A DNA stretch of 64,000 bases, taken from Paenibacillus glycanilyticus. GTDB taxonomy: Bacteria > Bacillota > Bacilli > Paenibacillales > Paenibacillaceae. The stretch is taken from NCBI RefSeq assembly GCF_030161375.1, contig NZ_BSSQ01000016.1, forward strand, positions 372,329 through 436,328. Reading direction: 5' to 3'. A program made the translations under genes and the position numbers. Position 1 is the stretch's first letter. Every line of letters starts with the position of its first letter. Under the pieces are notes generated by a model. The model had not been told where the DNA came from and did no database searches. It was given only the letters and a program-made list of their open reading frames with translations. Positions 24,575-33,045 of this stretch are shown piece by piece.

Positions 24575-25350
24575 TGCGGGCGGCGGCAGCGGGGAAGGTA
24601 TACATTGTTGGAGCGGGTCCCGGTGATCCCGAGCTCATTACCGTGAAGGCAATGAGACGAATCGGGATGGCGGATATCGTTATGTACGACCGGCTCGTGA
24701 ATGAAGAGCTGCTCGCTTACGCCCAGCCGGACGCGGAGCTTGTGTACTGCGGCAAAGCGCCTAACGCGCATGCGATGCCGCAAGAAGCGATAAATGCAGC
24801 GCTTGTTGCTTATGCGAAGCAAGGGAAAACGGTCGTTCGCCTGAAAGGCGGCGACCCTTTCGTCTTCGGGCGGGGCGGCGAAGAGGCGCTTGAGCTGGCG
24901 GAGCATGGCATCGAATGGGAGATCGTGCCGGGTATTACCTCGGCGATCGGCGCGGCGGCATCGGCAGCCATCCCGCTGACGCATCGCGGGAGAGCGGCTT
25001 CCTTCGCCTGCGTAACCGGCAACCGGTGTCACGGCGATCAGGAGCCGGTGCGTTGGGATTTGCTGGCGCATAGCGTAGATACGCTGGCGATCTATATGGG
25101 CGTCAGCCAGCTCGCGAATATCCGCGAGGAGCTGCTGAAGTCCGGCAAGGCGGCATCTACGCCGGTTGCCGTTATTGAGCGTGGCACAACAAGCCAGCAG
25201 CGCGTTATTACCGGGACGCTGGCTGATATTCATAAGCTGGCGTCTTCGCTCAAGGTAACGAACCCGGCCCTGATTATCGTCGGCGAAGTGGTCAAGGTTC
25301 GAGAGCAGCTTCTGCTTGCGGAGCGGCAGGCGGAAGCTTGGGTCATGTAA
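24574..25350 (+). CDS. cobA: Uroporphyrinogen-III C-methyltransferase
   Basis: 258 residues from ATG 24574, overlapping the nirC stop by 1 nt (TAATG), so probably translationally coupled. SUMT motifs are present: VYIVGAGPGDPELIT at residue 8, VVRLKGGDPFVFGRGGEE and the second SAM motif (VPGITSAIGAAASAAIPLTH). It makes precorrin-2 from uroporphyrinogen III, the first step to siroheme, the NirB cofactor. No dehydrogenase/chelatase is fused, so that step must be encoded elsewhere. Confidence 0.95.
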   Translation: MRAAAAGKVYIVGAGPGDPELITVKAMRRIGMADIVMYDRLVNEELLAYAQPDAELVYCGKAPNAHAMPQEAINAALVAYAKQGKTVVRLKGGDPFVFGRGGEEALELAEHGIEWEIVPGITSAIGAAASAAIPLTHRGRAASFACVTGNRCHGDQEPVRWDLLAHSVDTLAIYMGVSQLANIREELLKSGKAASTPVAVIERGTTSQQRVITGTLADIHKLASSLKVTNPALIIVGEVVKVREQLLLAERQAEAWVM

Positions 25351-25401
25351 TGCCCCTAGGCTCCGCATTGAAAAATAGGCGAAGATTTACAAAAATGCCG
25401 A

Positions 25402-25430
25402 TTGACAGTTATTTCATCAGATGGTAAAGT
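25402..25430 (+). promoter_or_regulatory. Promoter of the ABC transporter leader
   Basis: TTGACA (25402-25407), 17-nt spacer, TAAAGT (25425-25430), 38 nt before the leader ORF start. Confidence 0.78.
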
Positions 25431-25468
25431 GACAAATATCTTAAACATTTCGAAAGGAGGGTTACGGC

Positions 25469-25555
25469 ATGAATCCAATTGTAGGCGTTCATCATCACAA
25501 TCAACAACATACTAAATTTATGAACGTAATCCATCCGCGCATCAACTCTCTTTGA
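25469..25555 (+). CDS. 28-codon leader peptide of the multidrug ABC transporter (BmrB-like attenuator)
   Basis: ATG 25469 follows an AAAGGAGGG site 8 nt upstream. The peptide begins MNPIVGVHHHNQQ and ends HPRINSL. Codons 20-25 (25525-25540, CGTAATCCATCCGCGC) are complementary over 13 bp, with small bulges, to the left arm of the terminator at 25583-25596. A ribosome reaching the end would cover this stretch and let the terminator form; one stalled by a ribosome-targeting drug in the first codons would leave it free as an antiterminator. That is the logic of bmrB before bmrCD in B. subtilis. Confidence 0.75.
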   Translation: MNPIVGVHHHNQQHTKFMNVIHPRINSL

Positions 25556-25596
25556 TCTTTAGGGGTATCCCATAAAATCAAAGGCGCATGGTTACG
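25525..25596 (+). promoter_or_regulatory. Antiterminator pairing in the ABC transporter leader
   Basis: CGTAA-CCAT-GCGC (25525-25540, bulges T and CC) pairs with GCGC-ATGG-TTACG (25584-25596). It excludes the terminator, whose left arm it uses. CGTAATCC could also pair with GGGTTACG next to the leader ribosome binding site (25459-25466). Confidence 0.68.
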
Positions 25597-25620
25597 CAAC
25601 CGTAACCGTGCGCCTTTTTT
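25581..25620 (+). terminator. Attenuator terminator 1
   Basis: GGCGCAtGGTTACG, loop CAAC, CGTAACCgTGCGCC, then T6; a near-perfect 13-14 bp stem. Confidence 0.9.
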
Positions 25621-25658
25621 GCTGCAGCAGGACTTTATGTGCCATCTGCTGCCCAAAG

Positions 25659-25694
25659 GAAGCGTATCGTAACTTACGGTGCGCTTCTTTTTTT
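25659..25694 (+). terminator. Attenuator terminator 2
   Basis: GAAGCG ... CGCTTC with inner CGTA/TACG, followed by T7, still upstream of the transporter gene. An 11-codon frame (25637-25672) without a good ribosome binding site overlaps it. Confidence 0.72.
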
Positions 25695-25743
25695 GCGTAA
25701 GGAAAGATGCATGGATGGATACAGGAGGTGTCTAACTAGAATT

Positions 25744-27492
25744 ATGTTTATCGTACTAAAGAAACTTCGATGGTTTTTTGCAATGAATTGGAAAAGATAT
25801 ACGCTTGCGTGCGTACTGCTGATTGTTACCGGCTTTCTTGACGTGATCCCGCCGTGGCTGATAGGGCATACGATTGACGGCATTCATCAAGGCAGCCTGG
25901 ACAGCAAAGGCTTTATGCAGGTGGTGGCCGGCTGGATCGCCGTTACGGTTGTTGGCTATGCGATCACTTATGTGTGGCATTATAAATTGTTTGGCGGCGC
26001 CTTTGTCCTGGAGCGGCTGCTCCGCTCGCGGCTGATGCGCCACTTCCTCAAGATGTCGCCAACCTTCTATGAACGGAACCGGACGGGCGACCTGATGGCG
26101 CGTTCCACGAATGACCTGAATGCGGTGGCTACCACAGCGGGGTTCGGCATTCTTACGTTTATTGATTCGACCTTCTTCATGCTGACGATTCTTGGCATTA
26201 TGGCGGCGCTGATCAGCGTGAAGCTGACGCTGGCGGCATTGCTGCCGCTGCCGTTCATCGCGCTTGCCATGAAACATTTTGGCGGCAAGATCCATGAGCG
26301 CTTCATGCAGTCGCAAGACGCGTTTGGCGAATTGAACGACCAAGTGCTGGAATCGGTATCCGGAGTGCGGGTGATCCGGGCTTTCGTTCAAGAGGAAGCG
26401 AATCAGGATCAATTCCGCAAGAAGACGGATGAAGTGTTCCAGAAAAATATCGCGGTAGCCAAAATCGATGCGCTCTTCGAGCCAACGATTAAAGTGCTCG
26501 TCGGCCTTAGTTATCTGATTGGTCTATGCTACGGCGGTTACCTGGTATTCCACAGCGAGATTACGCTTGGCGAGCTGGTCTCCTTCAACGTGTATCTCGG
26601 TATGCTGATCTGGCCGATGTTCGCGATCGGCGAGTTAATCAACATTATGCAGCGCGGCAATGCCTCGCTTGACCGGGTGGAAGAGACGCTTGGCTACAAG
26701 CCGGATGTGGAAGATGCGGATAGCACGATTGATGTGACCGCGCCGGCAACGATTGCTTTTGAACAGGTTACCTTCCGTTACCCTTCGTCGGTTGTCGATA
26801 ACTTAAGCGATGTAACGATTCGACTGCGCCAAGGCCAAACGTTAGGAATCGTGGGCCGTACGGGCAGCGGCAAGACGACGCTGCTCAAGCAGCTGCTGAG
26901 AGAATATCCGGTTGGAGCGGGGAAAATCCATATTACCGGACAGCCGCTCGAGAAGCTTCCGATGGAACGGCTTCTTGGCTGGATCGGTTATGTGCCGCAG
27001 CAGCCGATACTGTTCTCGAAGACAATCCGCCAGAATATCATGTTTGGCAAGAAGAGCAACGCATCGGAAGAGGATCTGCAGCGTGCGCTGGCAAGAGCGT
27101 CGTTCGCCAAAGATATTCAGTTCCTGCCCGACGGGCTGGAAACGATGGTTGGCGAGAAAGGCGTAGCTCTCTCCGGCGGCCAGAAGCAACGGGTCAGCAT
27201 TGCGCGCGCGCTTATAGCCGATCCGGACATTCTTATGCTGGATGACGCGTTGTCCGCGGTAGACGGACGGACGGAAGCCGAGATTATCGAAGGCATACGG
27301 ACGGAACGCGCCGGCAAAACAACGCTTATTACGACGCACCGGTTGTCCGCGGTGCAGCATGCGGACCATATCGTCGTGCTTGACGATGGACGAATTGTGC
27401 AGCAGGGCAACCATGACCAGCTTGTGAAACAGGATGGCTGGTATAGAGAACAATATGAGCGGCAGCAGCTTGAGTCGCTTATTGAATCATAG
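25744..27492 (+). CDS. Multidrug ABC transporter, degenerate-site subunit (BmrC/YheI-like)
   Basis: About 582 residues from ATG 25744 (AGGAGGTG 13 nt upstream; the open frame to 25639 runs through terminator 2). Six membrane segments (residues 1-310) and one ATPase domain: Walker A GRTGSGKTTLLK, signature LSGGQKQR, Walker B LMLDD. The catalytic Glu after Walker B is Asp (LDDALSAVD), so this subunit carries the degenerate site of a heterodimer, as in BmrC. It pairs with the next gene. It would export drugs and is probably induced by ribosome inhibitors through the leader. Confidence 0.9.
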   Translation: MFIVLKKLRWFFAMNWKRYTLACVLLIVTGFLDVIPPWLIGHTIDGIHQGSLDSKGFMQVVAGWIAVTVVGYAITYVWHYKLFGGAFVLERLLRSRLMRHFLKMSPTFYERNRTGDLMARSTNDLNAVATTAGFGILTFIDSTFFMLTILGIMAALISVKLTLAALLPLPFIALAMKHFGGKIHERFMQSQDAFGELNDQVLESVSGVRVIRAFVQEEANQDQFRKKTDEVFQKNIAVAKIDALFEPTIKVLVGLSYLIGLCYGGYLVFHSEITLGELVSFNVYLGMLIWPMFAIGELINIMQRGNASLDRVEETLGYKPDVEDADSTIDVTAPATIAFEQVTFRYPSSVVDNLSDVTIRLRQGQTLGIVGRTGSGKTTLLKQLLREYPVGAGKIHITGQPLEKLPMERLLGWIGYVPQQPILFSKTIRQNIMFGKKSNASEEDLQRALARASFAKDIQFLPDGLETMVGEKGVALSGGQKQRVSIARALIADPDILMLDDALSAVDGRTEAEIIEGIRTERAGKTTLITTHRLSAVQHADHIVVLDDGRIVQQGNHDQLVKQDGWYREQYERQQLESLIES

Positions 27493-27514
27493 GAAAGAGA
27501 GGCGTTTACGAACA

Positions 27515-29539
27515 ATGGGTCAAACAGGTAAACGATTGTTTCAATACGCCATGCTTTATAAAAAACCGATTATCGGAGCGCTTGTCCTGCTTCTGCTCGC
27601 CGTGTGCGCGGAGCTGGCAGGGCCGTTTATCGCCAAGCGAATGATCGACCAGAACATTCTCGGCATCGAGAAAACCTGGTACGAGGTTCCGGCGAATGAA
27701 CCTTACGCGGTCAATTATAAAGGGAAATGGTATAAACGCGAGGATCACTTCGCGGCCGGAGAGACGAGAGGGACGGAAGTGTACCTGCTCCAGTCCGGAA
27801 GAAAATTTTATTGGCATGAAGGCGCTCTTCCCGCGGTGGAAGGCGTGCGGAAGGTGACGGGCAGTCAAATGACCATCACGGATAAAGAAACCGGTAAGTC
27901 GGCGACGCTTCCGGTATCATTGATCTCGGCCAAGGATCTGTATCCGTTCTATAAGCCGGAAATTCCAAGCTTGATGAAGCTCGCCGGTCTGTACGTGGGC
28001 CTGCTGCTGCTAGGTGCCGTATTCACATACGGACAGCGGCTTTTGCTGCAAACGTCGGCGAACCGCATCGTCCGCCGCATGCGCAATGACGTATTTGCCC
28101 ATACGCAGCGGCTTCCGGTCAACTATTACGATACGCTTGCCGCAGGGCAGGTCGTCTCCCGGATCACGAATGATACGGAAGCGATCCGCGAATTGTACGT
28201 TGCGGTACTGGCGAACTTTTTCTCGGCGATTGTGTACATGACGGCGATCTACGGGGCGTTGTTTCTGCTCGATGCGAAGCTTGCGCTATTCGCGTTGCCG
28301 CTCGTTCCGATTTTGCTGGTCTGGATTAAGCTGTACCGACGGTTCGCGGCCCGTTACAACCGGATTATCCGCTCCAAGCTAAGCGAGATTAACGCGATGA
28401 TTAACGAATCGATCCAAGGCATGGCGATTATCCAGGCTTTCCGCCGTCAGAAGGAGACATACAAGGAATTCGACGAGCTGAACGAGACTTATTTTACGTA
28501 TCAGAACAAGCTGCTCAGCCTCAACTCCATAACGTCGCATAACTTGGTTAACGTCGTTCGGAACATTATTTTCCTTGTAGTAATCTGGTTCTTCTGGGGC
28601 GACTGGTTTGGTGCCGCGATTGGAGTGGGCGTGCTGTACGCCTTTGTTGATCTGATGAACCGGATGTTCCAGCCGATTGTAGGCGTCGTGAACCAGTTGT
28701 CCAATCTGGAGACGGCAAGGGTATCCGCGGAGCGCGTATTTACGCTTATGGATCAACCGGGCACTCCGGTGGAACCGGGTACGATGGAACGTTATAAGGG
28801 CGAGGTGAAGTTCGATAACGTGTCGTTTGCCTACAAGAAGGATGAATATGTGCTTAAAAATATTTCCTTCAACGCTCGCCAAGGCCAGACCGTTGCGCTG
28901 GTTGGCCATACGGGCTCCGGCAAAAGCTCCATCATGAACCTTTTGTTCCGGTTCTACGACTCGAATGAGGGCAAAATTGTAATCGACGGCATGGATGTCC
29001 TGGATATTCCGAAGCAGCATTTGCGCCAGCATATGGGCATCGTCTTGCAGGATCCGTTCCTGTTCACCGGCACGATCGCGTCCAACATCAGCTTGAACAA
29101 TCCGGCGATTAGCCGGGAGCAAGTCGAGCAAGCGCTCCGCGATGTTGGAGCGTACGACATGTTTGCTCAACTGCCTGGAGGCATTGACGCTGAAGTGATC
29201 GAGAAGGGCAGCACGTTGTCCGCCGGCCAGCGGCAGTTGATCTCGTTCGCAAGGGCGCTTGCCTATGATCCGGCGATTCTTATATTAGATGAAGCGACGG
29301 CAAGCATTGATACCGAGACGGAGGCGATTATTCAGAACGCGCTTGACGTGCTGAAGAAAGGCCGTACGACCTTTGTTATTGCGCACCGTTTGTCGACGAT
29401 CCGCCAAGCGGATCAAATCCTGGTGCTGGACCGGGGCCGTATCGTTGAACGCGGCGACCATGACGAGCTGATGGAACATCGCGGCAAATATTATGCAATG
29501 TACCAGCTTCAGCAAGGTTCTGCCGTTACGGCATCCTAA
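27515..29539 (+). CDS. Multidrug ABC transporter, catalytic subunit (BmrD/YheH-like)
   Basis: 674 residues from ATG 27515, 22 bp after the partner gene; an open frame overlapping the partner (to 27434) has no ribosome binding site. Membrane segment 1 is followed by an extracytoplasmic insertion of about 110 residues (WYEVPANEPYAVNYKGKWY to SLISAKDLYPFY), typical of YheH/BmrD. Then come five more segments and an ATPase with canonical Walker A (GHTGSGKSS), signature LSAGQRQL and Walker B LILDEATASID. With the first subunit it forms one active and one degenerate site. Confidence 0.92.
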   Translation: MGQTGKRLFQYAMLYKKPIIGALVLLLLAVCAELAGPFIAKRMIDQNILGIEKTWYEVPANEPYAVNYKGKWYKREDHFAAGETRGTEVYLLQSGRKFYWHEGALPAVEGVRKVTGSQMTITDKETGKSATLPVSLISAKDLYPFYKPEIPSLMKLAGLYVGLLLLGAVFTYGQRLLLQTSANRIVRRMRNDVFAHTQRLPVNYYDTLAAGQVVSRITNDTEAIRELYVAVLANFFSAIVYMTAIYGALFLLDAKLALFALPLVPILLVWIKLYRRFAARYNRIIRSKLSEINAMINESIQGMAIIQAFRRQKETYKEFDELNETYFTYQNKLLSLNSITSHNLVNVVRNIIFLVVIWFFWGDWFGAAIGVGVLYAFVDLMNRMFQPIVGVVNQLSNLETARVSAERVFTLMDQPGTPVEPGTMERYKGEVKFDNVSFAYKKDEYVLKNISFNARQGQTVALVGHTGSGKSSIMNLLFRFYDSNEGKIVIDGMDVLDIPKQHLRQHMGIVLQDPFLFTGTIASNISLNNPAISREQVEQALRDVGAYDMFAQLPGGIDAEVIEKGSTLSAGQRQLISFARALAYDPAILILDEATASIDTETEAIIQNALDVLKKGRTTFVIAHRLSTIRQADQILVLDRGRIVERGDHDELMEHRGKYYAMYQLQQGSAVTAS

Positions 29540-29550
29540 TATCGAATGAG

Positions 29551-29597
29551 AAAAAGCACCTCCATGCAGCCGATAAGGCTTGCGGGAGGTGCTTTTT
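29551..29597. terminator. Bidirectional terminator after the ABC genes and the chemoreceptor
   Basis: AAAAAGCACCTCC and GGGAGGTGCTTTTT around a 20-nt loop, between convergent genes. Confidence 0.88.
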
Positions 29598-29606
29598 GAG
29601 TACGGT

Positions 29607-31358
29607 TTATTCTTCGGTCTTGAATGTATCGATGGCGTTGTTCAGTTGGCCCGCAAGGCTGCGAAGCTGAGCGGACGAGCTTGCGACTTCCTGCATGGAG
29701 GCCAGCTGTTCTTCCGAAGCTGCGGCAACGCGTTGCGTTTGAATGGAAGACGCCTCCGCGATATGCTCGAGCTGATCAAGCGAGGCCGCGATTTCTTCGC
29801 TGCTGGCGGACATTTGCTCCGATGCGGCGGATACCTCCTGGATTTGGGCCGATACTTGGCGGATCGCTTCGCGGATCGAACGGAACGATTCGCCTGCCTG
29901 ATGGGATACCGTGGAGCCTTCGCGTGCGCCTTCGGCCGCTTTTTCCATCGATATAACGGCTTCGCTGGTGCGGCTGCCGATGCCGCTTAAGATGTCGCTT
30001 ATCTGGTCGGATGATTCCTTCGAACGTTCAGCCAGCTTGCGGATCTCTTGGGCGACAACGGCAAACCCTTTGCCGTGCTCGCCGGCGCGGGCCGCTTCAA
30101 TGGAAGCGTTAAGGGCGAGCAAATTCGTTTGCTTGGATACTTCGCCAATCATGGTCAGAATGGAACTGATTTGGCTGTTCATTTGCTCAAGCTCTTGAAG
30201 AACCGTTACCGTCTCGCTGACATTGCTCTCAATCACTTGCATTTGGCTGACTGTCCGGGTAATGACGGCATCGCCGGCATTGGCAAGCTCGGAAGCATCA
30301 ACGGCAAGCTCGGAGACGGAAGACGAGGATTCGGCAATCCGCTGAATGCCAACGGTCATCTCGCTCATGGCGCGCTGACATTCCTGAAAGCTCTGAAGCT
30401 GCGTATCCGCTCCCGCGGCCACTTCCTGAATGGCATGGGACACTTCCTCGGTAGCGCGGGCAGTTTGCTCGGCGCTCTCTTGCATCGTGGAGGAGGATTC
30501 GGCAACTTCATTTGACGTATTGCGGATTTGGCTGGCCAGCTGGCGCAAGCTTCCGATCATATCATTAAACGCGCTTGAGGCTTGTCCGATTTCGTTGCTC
30601 GTTGTAACCGGGACGGTAACGGTCAAATCGCCTTTTGCGGCAACGGCCGCGACTTTGCTGAGACGTTTCAAAGGTCTAACGGCGTAGTTCACGACGAGGA
30701 CAATGATGATAACGGCAATAATGTCGCAAATGATCCCGATCCGGATGACTTCCCACTGTCTGCGGTCGAGCTCCGCTTGAACGTTATCGTAGTCGAAGTC
30801 GGCGCCAAACACGGCAACCGTGTTGTCGGCATTGTCTTTAAGGGCTATCAGATAAGTGACCCATGTGCCCATTTCGTCTTTGTATGTATCCAATTTGGCG
30901 AAGCCGTCTTTCATGACGGTATCGTAGCCTTCTTGAAATTGAGGGGAGAGCTCGTAAGGCGTTCCCGGAACGATGCCTGCCTGCGTAAGAGATCCTGTTC
31001 CTTGCAGAGTGGTAAGGTAGCTTTTTCCGTCTTTCTCGATTTTATCCGTCTGCAAAAGATATACATTGGTAACTTGATCATTGGAGTTCATTGCTTCCAG
31101 GAATAAAGCCAGGTTAAAGAAAGCGGTGGAGCCTTGCGCTTTGCCGCTGCTTAGCTGCTCTTGCGCGGACTTGACCAGATCGATTCTGGCGTCGGTAATA
31201 TTGCCGAGGGTTTTGACCGTGCGGGACATTTCGTCGAAATAAGCGTCCTTCTGATTACTCGACGTGATGGAGACCATCACTCCGATGGTGGACAGAAACA
31301 GAACGGCAAGCACAACGGAGCTGACGAGCGCTAAACTGGTTTTTCTCTTCTTGAACAT
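29607..31358 (-). CDS. Methyl-accepting chemotaxis protein with extracellular sensor
   Basis: 583 residues. Membrane segment at 10-31, an extracytoplasmic sensor of about 165 residues, second segment near 205-228, HAMP domain (residues 229-280, NYAVRPLKRLSKVAAVAAKG), then the MCP signalling region with the tip EVSKQTNLLALNASIEAARAG. The sensor contains VFGADFDYDNVQAEL, similar to the end of a Cache-type domain; the ligand is unknown. ATG 31358 follows GAGGGA. It is monocistronic. Confidence 0.9.
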   Translation of the reverse strand: MFKKRKTSLALVSSVVLAVLFLSTIGVMVSITSSNQKDAYFDEMSRTVKTLGNITDARIDLVKSAQEQLSSGKAQGSTAFFNLALFLEAMNSNDQVTNVYLLQTDKIEKDGKSYLTTLQGTGSLTQAGIVPGTPYELSPQFQEGYDTVMKDGFAKLDTYKDEMGTWVTYLIALKDNADNTVAVFGADFDYDNVQAELDRRQWEVIRIGIICDIIAVIIIVLVVNYAVRPLKRLSKVAAVAAKGDLTVTVPVTTSNEIGQASSAFNDMIGSLRQLASQIRNTSNEVAESSSTMQESAEQTARATEEVSHAIQEVAAGADTQLQSFQECQRAMSEMTVGIQRIAESSSSVSELAVDASELANAGDAVITRTVSQMQVIESNVSETVTVLQELEQMNSQISSILTMIGEVSKQTNLLALNASIEAARAGEHGKGFAVVAQEIRKLAERSKESSDQISDILSGIGSRTSEAVISMEKAAEGAREGSTVSHQAGESFRSIREAIRQVSAQIQEVSAASEQMSASSEEIAASLDQLEHIAEASSIQTQRVAAASEEQLASMQEVASSSAQLRSLAGQLNNAIDTFKTEE

Positions 31359-31756
31359 ACATTATCCCTCGTTTTTTATGTAGTTGATCGGCTGAGCTAG
31401 CAAGGTTGTCTGACTATCTCCTACTGTACCAGCCAAATGTTTAATAAGTTCGCGGGGCCATGTTAGAAATGTATTTGGCAAGCGGTACTTACTCTCTTTT
31501 TCGGCGTTTTGGAGCCAGGAGTTTAGTTCTGCAACATTCTAATTTATGGCAATCTGCTAAAAAATAGCGATGTCCAATAAGTGGCAGGGATAGTATGGAA
31601 AATTAGTTTGAATACTGGGCGGTTGGAGGATGCGTGCGGCGGAATAAGAGGAAAAAACCGTGTTGCAGAGAGGCGTGCGGAATAGAGTGGGGTGAAAGTA
31701 CCTGATTAAGTTGGTTTTTTCGTGTTACAGGAGGGCTGGGCAGCAGCTGGAAAAGA
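31359..31756. other. Intergenic stretch with no gene
   Basis: About 400 bp between two minus-strand genes. No ORF with a ribosome binding site was found. Two similar segments, CCGTGTTGCAGAGAGG (near 31662) and TTCGTGTTACAGGAGGG (near 31719), may be remnants of a dispersed repeat. The promoter of the chemoreceptor must lie near 31360-31440 but is not obvious. Confidence 0.5.
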
Positions 31757-31785
31757 AAGGACGGAGCAGCTTCTGCTCCGTCCTT
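31757..31785 (-). terminator. Terminator of the flavoprotein gene
   Basis: A 13-bp perfect stem AAGGACGGAGCAG with complement, 3-nt loop. On the minus strand it is followed by a T-rich tail. Confidence 0.85.
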
Positions 31786-31795
31786 CTCGTTTATG

Positions 31796-32359
31796 CTAGG
31801 CTTTCATAACGTCGTGGTCCACGTACCGCTCGCCGTTCAGCTCGCTGATGATGTTGATTGCCGCTTTGGCGCCGTCGCCTGCGGTAATAACCGCGTGTAC
31901 GCTAACGCCCGCAACCGTACCGGCCGCCCAGACGCCCGCGATGTTCGTGCGGCCAGCCGCGTCTACATCAACTACGGTTTTGATGCGCGGTTCCGTGCCC
32001 GGTTTGGTCGCTACGCCGATGTGTTCGGCCAGATCAACCAAAGCGCCGGTTGCCAGCAGCACATGCTTCGCTTCGTAGATGCCTTGATCGGTTGTAACGG
32101 ACAAGCCGCCTTCGATCGGGGCAACGCCGGTAACGGTTTCTTCTTTTAACTCCGCGCCAAGACGTACCGCTTGTTTCTTGCCTGTATCCACTAAATCGGG
32201 GCCGCCGATCTCGGTAATGCCGTAATAGTTCTCGAACCATGCCCGCTTTGTCATCCCTTTGTTATTCTCGAGCAACAAAGTGGTTTTACCTGCTTTTGCC
32301 GTAAAGATTGCTGCGCTTGCACCGGCAGGACCGGCGCCGATTACGATCACGTCGTACAT
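31796..32359 (-). CDS. Short thioredoxin-reductase-like FAD protein
   Basis: 187 residues. The N-terminal FAD motif is intact (VIVIGAGPAGASAAIFTAKAG), as is the C-terminal FAD-binding end (GVWAAGTVAG ... GDGAKAAINI). The central NADPH domain and the CxxC redox site of thioredoxin reductase (about 310 residues) are absent. What remains is one FAD domain. It reads cleanly and has its own terminator, so it is a compact family rather than an obvious frameshift. Redox partner and reaction are unknown. Starts at ATG 32359 with AGGAGGCTGG upstream. Confidence 0.78.
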   Translation of the reverse strand: MYDVIVIGAGPAGASAAIFTAKAGKTTLLLENNKGMTKRAWFENYYGITEIGGPDLVDTGKKQAVRLGAELKEETVTGVAPIEGGLSVTTDQGIYEAKHVLLATGALVDLAEHIGVATKPGTEPRIKTVVDVDAAGRTNIAGVWAAGTVAGVSVHAVITAGDGAKAAINIISELNGERYVDHDVMKA

Positions 32360-32477
32360 AATTCCAGCCTCCTACGATAATATGGTAAGTTCAACCAATA
32401 TTATAAGTCCTGCCGGAGCGGACAAGCAATCCTGTCCGGTTTTTCATAAATTTTTCAAATTATAGGATGGTTCTTGG

Positions 32478-32540
32478 TTGACTGGAAACTTATCCATTTG
32501 ATATAGTTCTACTATTGAATAGTTCGATAGTGAAACTATA
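32478..32540 (+). promoter_or_regulatory. marR-mmpL promoter with palindromic operator
   Basis: TTGACT (32478-32483), 18-nt spacer, TATAGT (32502-32507). TATAGTT (32502-32508) and AACTATA (32534-32540) are inverted repeats, and ACTATTGAATAGT (32511-32523) is a perfect palindrome between them. The site covers the -10 box and start point, typical of MarR autorepression. Confidence 0.78.
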
Positions 32541-32568
32541 TGATTCTGAATACGAGAGGGATACGGAA

Positions 32569-33045
32569 ATGGTCTTAGACAACGACATGCTGGGGCAAAT
32601 CATACGGAGATACGAAGGGGCGCATTTTGCCGTACACCGCAGGTTGACCGCGATGTTTCGGGACTTGATGCCGGAGGAGCTGACGTTCGAACAGTCTGCT
32701 ACCATCCGCTATTTGCGCACGGTGGAAACTTGCACGTCGACGGAGCTTGCGGACGTGTTCTGCGTAGGCAAAAGTTCGATTACCGCCATCATCACGCGGT
32801 TGTTCGATAAGCAGCTGCTGGAAAGACTGCCGGACGAGAAAGACCGGCGCGTAACGTTGCTTCGGTTGACCGAAGAGGGCAAGCGAACGGCGGATGCGGT
32901 AGAGCTGCAAATCCAGGAAGTGATTGCAAAGTACATGCAGCATTTTGACGAGCAGGAAGCACTTGCGTTTATTGAGACTTATGAGAAGCTGGCCTTGGTT
33001 ATGTCACAGCCGCCGGGAGATGGAGAGGAGCAAGAGAGAGAATGA
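32569..33045 (+). CDS. MarR family transcriptional regulator
   Basis: 158 residues from ATG 32569 with GAGAGGG 8 nt upstream; the in-frame TTG at 32515 lies inside the operator and is rejected. The winged helix is visible as CTSTELADVFCVGKSSITAI, with the wing at LLERLPDEKDRRVTLLRLTEEG. It overlaps the downstream MMPL gene by 4 nt. It probably represses both genes through the palindromes around 32502-32540 until a toxic ligand binds. Confidence 0.92.
   Translation: MVLDNDMLGQIIRRYEGAHFAVHRRLTAMFRDLMPEELTFEQSATIRYLRTVETCTSTELADVFCVGKSSITAIITRLFDKQLLERLPDEKDRRVTLLRLTEEGKRTADAVELQIQEVIAKYMQHFDEQEALAFIETYEKLALVMSQPPGDGEEQERE

Noticed and set aside
25639..25743. N-terminal extension of the BmrC-like protein
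   Set aside because: The extra codons run through the second attenuator terminator; AGGAGGTG precedes ATG 25744.
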